A DNA stretch of 18,476 bases. Source: JABDGV01 sp964577935 (GTDB taxonomy: Bacteria; Chlamydiota; Chlamydiia; Chlamydiales; FEN-1388). Each line of letters starts with the position of its first letter. Position 1 is the stretch's first letter. Positions 15,522 to 18,476 of the stretch are shown in pieces. The notes beneath the pieces were generated by a model. That model was not told the origin of the DNA. It did no database searches and worked only from the letters and a program-made list of their open reading frames with translations. The position numbers and the translations under genes are program-made. The stretch is from the NCBI GenBank assembly GCA_964577935.1, contig CAZOAJ010000026.1, positions 1-18,476 on the forward strand, given 5' to 3'.

Positions 15522-15584
15522 GTGAGCAGATACCCCATATTGCTCAAACGAAATAAGACCTGCAAAATAAAGCCGGAATCCATC

Positions 15585-18431
15585 ATGTCTCCAAACAGTC
15601 CAAATGCAGTTGAAGAAACTATAGACCTTCCTACCGCCTACTCGCCAAAAGATGTCGAAACAAAGTGGTATCAACATTACGAACAAGAAAACTATTTTCG
15701 AGCGAATCCAGATTCAGATAAGCCTAGCTTTGCGATCATGATTCCACCCCCAAACGTCACTGGCGTTTTACACATGGGACATGCTCTCGTAAACACCCTT
15801 CAAGATATCATCATTCGCTGGAAAAAGATGTCAGGGTATGAAACTCTTTGGATGCCGGGAACTGATCACGCAGGGATTGCAACTCAAACGGTTGTCGAAC
15901 GACATCTCCTTCAAACGGAAGGAAAACGAAGAACAGACTACTCTCGAGAAACTTTTCTAGAGCACGTCTGGAATTGGAAAGAGAAAAGCGAAAAAACAAT
16001 AATTTCACAGCTAAAGTCTTTGGGATGCGCTTGCGATTGGTCTCGAACACGCTTCACTATGGACGAGGGATGTTCTCAAGCTGTACGAGCCATGTTCAAA
16101 AAACTTTTTGACAAAAATTTGATCTATCAAGGCGATTATCTCGTCAACTGGGATCCGGTTACTGGAACGGCTCTTGCTGATGATGAAGTCGAGTATGAAG
16201 AGCGTTCAGGATTTCTCTGGCATATCCGATACCCCCTTCATCAAGGTGGAGAGGTTGTTATTGCAACAACACGACCAGAAACCCTTTTAGGCGACACTGC
16301 TGTCGCTGTTCATCCGCATGACGAACGATATAAAGCTCTCATCGGAAAAACGATTCATCACCCTATTACCGGGCGTTCAATACCGATTATTGCAGATCAT
16401 TTTGTTGATCCGACCTTTGGGACAGGTGTCGTAAAAATCACCCCAGCCCATGACCATAATGACTATGAGATGGGACAGAGACATAATCTCCCTATGATTT
16501 CTATCATGACAGAAAATGGTCTGATTAACGAACACGGAGCGCCTTATACAGGGCTTTCCATGCAGCAGGCACGAACCCAAATTCTCGAAGACCTGAAAGC
16601 ACAAGGCCTCCTTGTTCAACAAGTTCCTCATACTCTTCGTGTTGGCCTCTCTTACAGATCCAAAGCCGTGCTTGAACCACATCTATCAAAACAATGGTTT
16701 GTAAAACTCTCAGCGTTTAAAGAGACCTTAAGAAATGTTGTTGAAACAGGCAGAGTCAAACTCATTCCTGAGCACTGGAAAAACACTTATTTTCATTGGA
16801 TAGATAATTTACGAGATTGGTGTATCAGCCGACAGCTTTGGTGGGGGCATAGAATCCCCATTTGGTATCGAATAGACAACCCCGACATCATCATTTGTCA
16901 TGAAGGAAAAGACCTTCCCCCTCAAGTGGAAAAGGAACCACATCTTTGGGAACAAGAAACAGATGTACTCGACACCTGGTTTTCTTCAGCACTTTGGCCC
17001 TTTTCAACTCTTGGCTGGCCAAACCAAACGGCGGAACTTAAGAAATTTTATCCTAATGCAACACTCATAACTGGTCACGATATTCTCTTCTTCTGGGTTG
17101 CTCGAATGATCATGGCAGGTGAATTTGCTCTTAATGAGGTGCCTTTTAAAGAGACCTTCCTGCATGGATTGATTTATGGGAAATCCTACTGGAGAGAAAA
17201 CCCTCAGGGCGGTGTAACCTACGTCTCATCTCAAGAGCAGAAAGAATTTGATCTCGGAAAACCCCTTCCTCAAGACGTCAAATTCCGCTGGGAAAAGATG
17301 TCAAAGAGCAAAGGAAATGTGATTGATCCTCTTGAAATTATCAATGAATATGGTGCTGACGCTTGTCGATTTGCCTTGGCAGCAAGCACAACAGAAGCAA
17401 GGCAAATTGATCTTGATAGACGACGTTTTGAAGAGTCAAAGAACTTCGCCAACAAAATTTGGAATGGCTCAAGATTTGTTCTCATGAATCTTCGAGATAA
17501 ATCTCCTCAAGTTGAAGGCATTTCCCTTCAAGCTGAAGATCGGTGGATTTTATCACGTTTGCAACAAGCGATACAGACTGTCCAGGGTTCATTAGATCGA
17601 TATGCCTTCGATAAAGCAGCTACAAGTGCTTATGAATTTTTCTGGAATGAGTTCTGTGCCTATTATGTTGAGATGAGTAAACCAGCCTTGTTTGGCAAAA
17701 CTTCGACAGAAGATAAGAAAACAAAACAGGCGGTCTGTTTTAGCGTCTTGACAGCAGCAATACGAATGCTTCATCCATTTGCTCCATTTATTACAGATGA
17801 AATATTCTCCTTTTTGAAGCAATACAGATATACCATTGAAACCGATCTTCCGAAAAACCTTTCCTGGCTTCAAGAAGCGAATGACGCACTCAATAATGAA
17901 GTCTGCTTCTTAAGCAAATTCCCAAAGGTCGATGAAAAACTCAAGTCTTTAGAGATAGAAGCACAAGTATCGCGATTTCAATCGCTCCTATTAGCCATTA
18001 GAGCCATTAGAGGAGAGATGAAGATTGCTCCGGGAACTGGTTGTGATCTCATCATACTTCAAAAGCGGGACTCTCAAGTAAAAAAACTCATTGATGAAAT
18101 GAACACCTCGCTAAAAGCGCTTGTGAAAATCTCATCGATTGTCTTTGTCGATGAAGAGCCTCAAGGAATTGCATCCAGCAAAACATCTTTTGAAGATGCT
18201 CAAATAATCATCCCAATTCCAAAAGAGATGATTGAAAAGGAAACACTTCGTCTGAAAAAAGAGATTGAAAAACTTCAAGGGAATTTAGTTAAAACGGAAA
18301 AGCAACTTGAAAACCTTAAAGCTTCTTCGTCGGCCCCAAAGGCGATAATTGATAAAACTCAAGATCTCCTTGAACAGCAAAAGAAAGACCTTTTTGTTTT
18401 TGAATCTCAGCTGAAATTGCTTACCTCATAA
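15585..18431 (+). CDS. valS: Valyl-tRNA synthetase
   Basis: Cytoplasmic class Ia synthetase that charges tRNA-Val using ATP and edits misactivated threonine. From the ATG at 15585 it has 948 residues, normal for bacterial ValRS. The HIGH-type motif is HMGH (63-66) in PPPNVTGVLHMGHALVN, and the KMSKS motif is intact at 571-575. The inserted CP1 editing domain carries the TTRPETLLGDTAVAVHP segment. The anticodon-binding helical domain follows KMSKS, and the C-terminus (about 880-945) is the coiled-coil arm typical of ValRS (EKETLRLKKEIEKLQ). The frame extends upstream to a GTG at 15522, adding 21 residues rich in Lys and Arg. I prefer the ATG because the text after it (DLPTAYSPKDVETKWYQ) matches the normal family start and the extra residues do not. 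A GGA lies 8 bases upstream. The gene sits downstream of the ATPase cluster as in Chlamydia, though with two genes in between. Confidence 0.97.
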   Translation: MSPNSPNAVEETIDLPTAYSPKDVETKWYQHYEQENYFRANPDSDKPSFAIMIPPPNVTGVLHMGHALVNTLQDIIIRWKKMSGYETLWMPGTDHAGIATQTVVERHLLQTEGKRRTDYSRETFLEHVWNWKEKSEKTIISQLKSLGCACDWSRTRFTMDEGCSQAVRAMFKKLFDKNLIYQGDYLVNWDPVTGTALADDEVEYEERSGFLWHIRYPLHQGGEVVIATTRPETLLGDTAVAVHPHDERYKALIGKTIHHPITGRSIPIIADHFVDPTFGTGVVKITPAHDHNDYEMGQRHNLPMISIMTENGLINEHGAPYTGLSMQQARTQILEDLKAQGLLVQQVPHTLRVGLSYRSKAVLEPHLSKQWFVKLSAFKETLRNVVETGRVKLIPEHWKNTYFHWIDNLRDWCISRQLWWGHRIPIWYRIDNPDIIICHEGKDLPPQVEKEPHLWEQETDVLDTWFSSALWPFSTLGWPNQTAELKKFYPNATLITGHDILFFWVARMIMAGEFALNEVPFKETFLHGLIYGKSYWRENPQGGVTYVSSQEQKEFDLGKPLPQDVKFRWEKMSKSKGNVIDPLEIINEYGADACRFALAASTTEARQIDLDRRRFEESKNFANKIWNGSRFVLMNLRDKSPQVEGISLQAEDRWILSRLQQAIQTVQGSLDRYAFDKAATSAYEFFWNEFCAYYVEMSKPALFGKTSTEDKKTKQAVCFSVLTAAIRMLHPFAPFITDEIFSFLKQYRYTIETDLPKNLSWLQEANDALNNEVCFLSKFPKVDEKLKSLEIEAQVSRFQSLLLAIRAIRGEMKIAPGTGCDLIILQKRDSQVKKLIDEMNTSLKALVKISSIVFVDEEPQGIASSKTSFEDAQIIIPIPKEMIEKETLRLKKEIEKLQGNLVKTEKQLENLKASSSAPKAIIDKTQDLLEQQKKDLFVFESQLKLLTS

Positions 18432-18444
18432 AGTCTCAATAATT

Positions 18445-18473
18445 AGAACACCTTAAAATCATTAAGGTGTTCT
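18445..18473 (+). terminator. Hairpin after valS, probable terminator
   Basis: AGAACACCTTAA (18445-18456) and TTAAGGTGTTCT (18462-18473) form a perfect 12-bp stem with loop AATCA, 13 bases after the valS stop. The window ends three bases later, so the presence of a full T-run cannot be judged. Confidence 0.7.
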
Positions 18474-18476
18474 TCG

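Noticed and set aside
15522..15584. GTG-initiated 21-residue extension of ValRS
   Set aside because: The basic extra residues do not resemble ValRS N-termini, and the ATG at 15585 begins sequence matching the family.
15439..15584. T-box or other amino-acid-responsive leader for valS
   Set aside because: No T-box sequence (TGGNACCGCG-like) or specifier loop is visible; only a 6-bp hairpin is present.
16377..16682. Minus-strand open frame of 101 codons inside valS
   Set aside because: It lies opposite the conserved editing domain of ValRS; composition is that of a shadow frame.

Overview
This window looks like a chromosomal segment of a member of the Chlamydiota, most likely an amoeba- or arthropod-associated lineage outside Chlamydiaceae. 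Three things point there. A V/A-type ATPase operon in the order E, DUF2764, A, B, D, I, K lies upstream of valS. The AtpE, AtpB and ValS proteins read like chlamydial versions. The neighbours are families common in those bacteria: a DUF2608 HAD protein, a UPF0158 protein and large effector-like proteins. The same ATPase gene order also occurs in spirochaetes, so the phylum call rests mainly on protein resemblance and the valS linkage. No species can be named from the sequence alone.

Layout. Positions 53-1048 hold a hypothetical ORF with a TTG start, possibly the remnant of a longer gene, with an ankyrin-like N-terminus and conserved-looking His and Asn-Cys motifs. Positions 1186-1971 encode an exported DUF2608 (HAD-like) protein. 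It converges on a minus-strand gene (2051-3484) encoding a UPF0158 domain, an AT-hook and a long Lys/Ala/Ser-rich tail. A perfect 13-bp hairpin flanked by A and T runs serves as a bidirectional terminator between them. A divergent intergenic region (3485-3716) carries 16-bp tandem repeats and a palindrome.

The seven-gene ATPase operon runs from 3717 to 11308. Several genes overlap by 4 bases (ATGA or GTGA), and the others are separated by short gaps with visible ribosome binding sites. E and D are stalk subunits, A and B form the catalytic head, and I and K form the membrane motor. The DUF2764 protein sits where other V/A operons have subunit C. K retains the residue pattern of Na+-binding rings.

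Downstream, after a hairpin and a 2 x 19 bp tandem repeat, come fumC (class II fumarase), a 774-residue protein whose C-terminal third carries a GDILL...H...CSEFV pattern typical of permuted papain-fold (NlpC/P60, YiiX-like) enzymes, and valS, ending in another hairpin at the window edge. Fumarase, the ion-pumping ATPase and ValRS are housekeeping. The 331-aa ORF, the UPF0158/AT-hook protein and the 774-aa protein are the accessory or possibly host-directed genes, and the best candidates for undescribed biology. No tRNA, rRNA, CRISPR array or insertion sequence was seen, and no gene-free stretch exceeds 300 bases.
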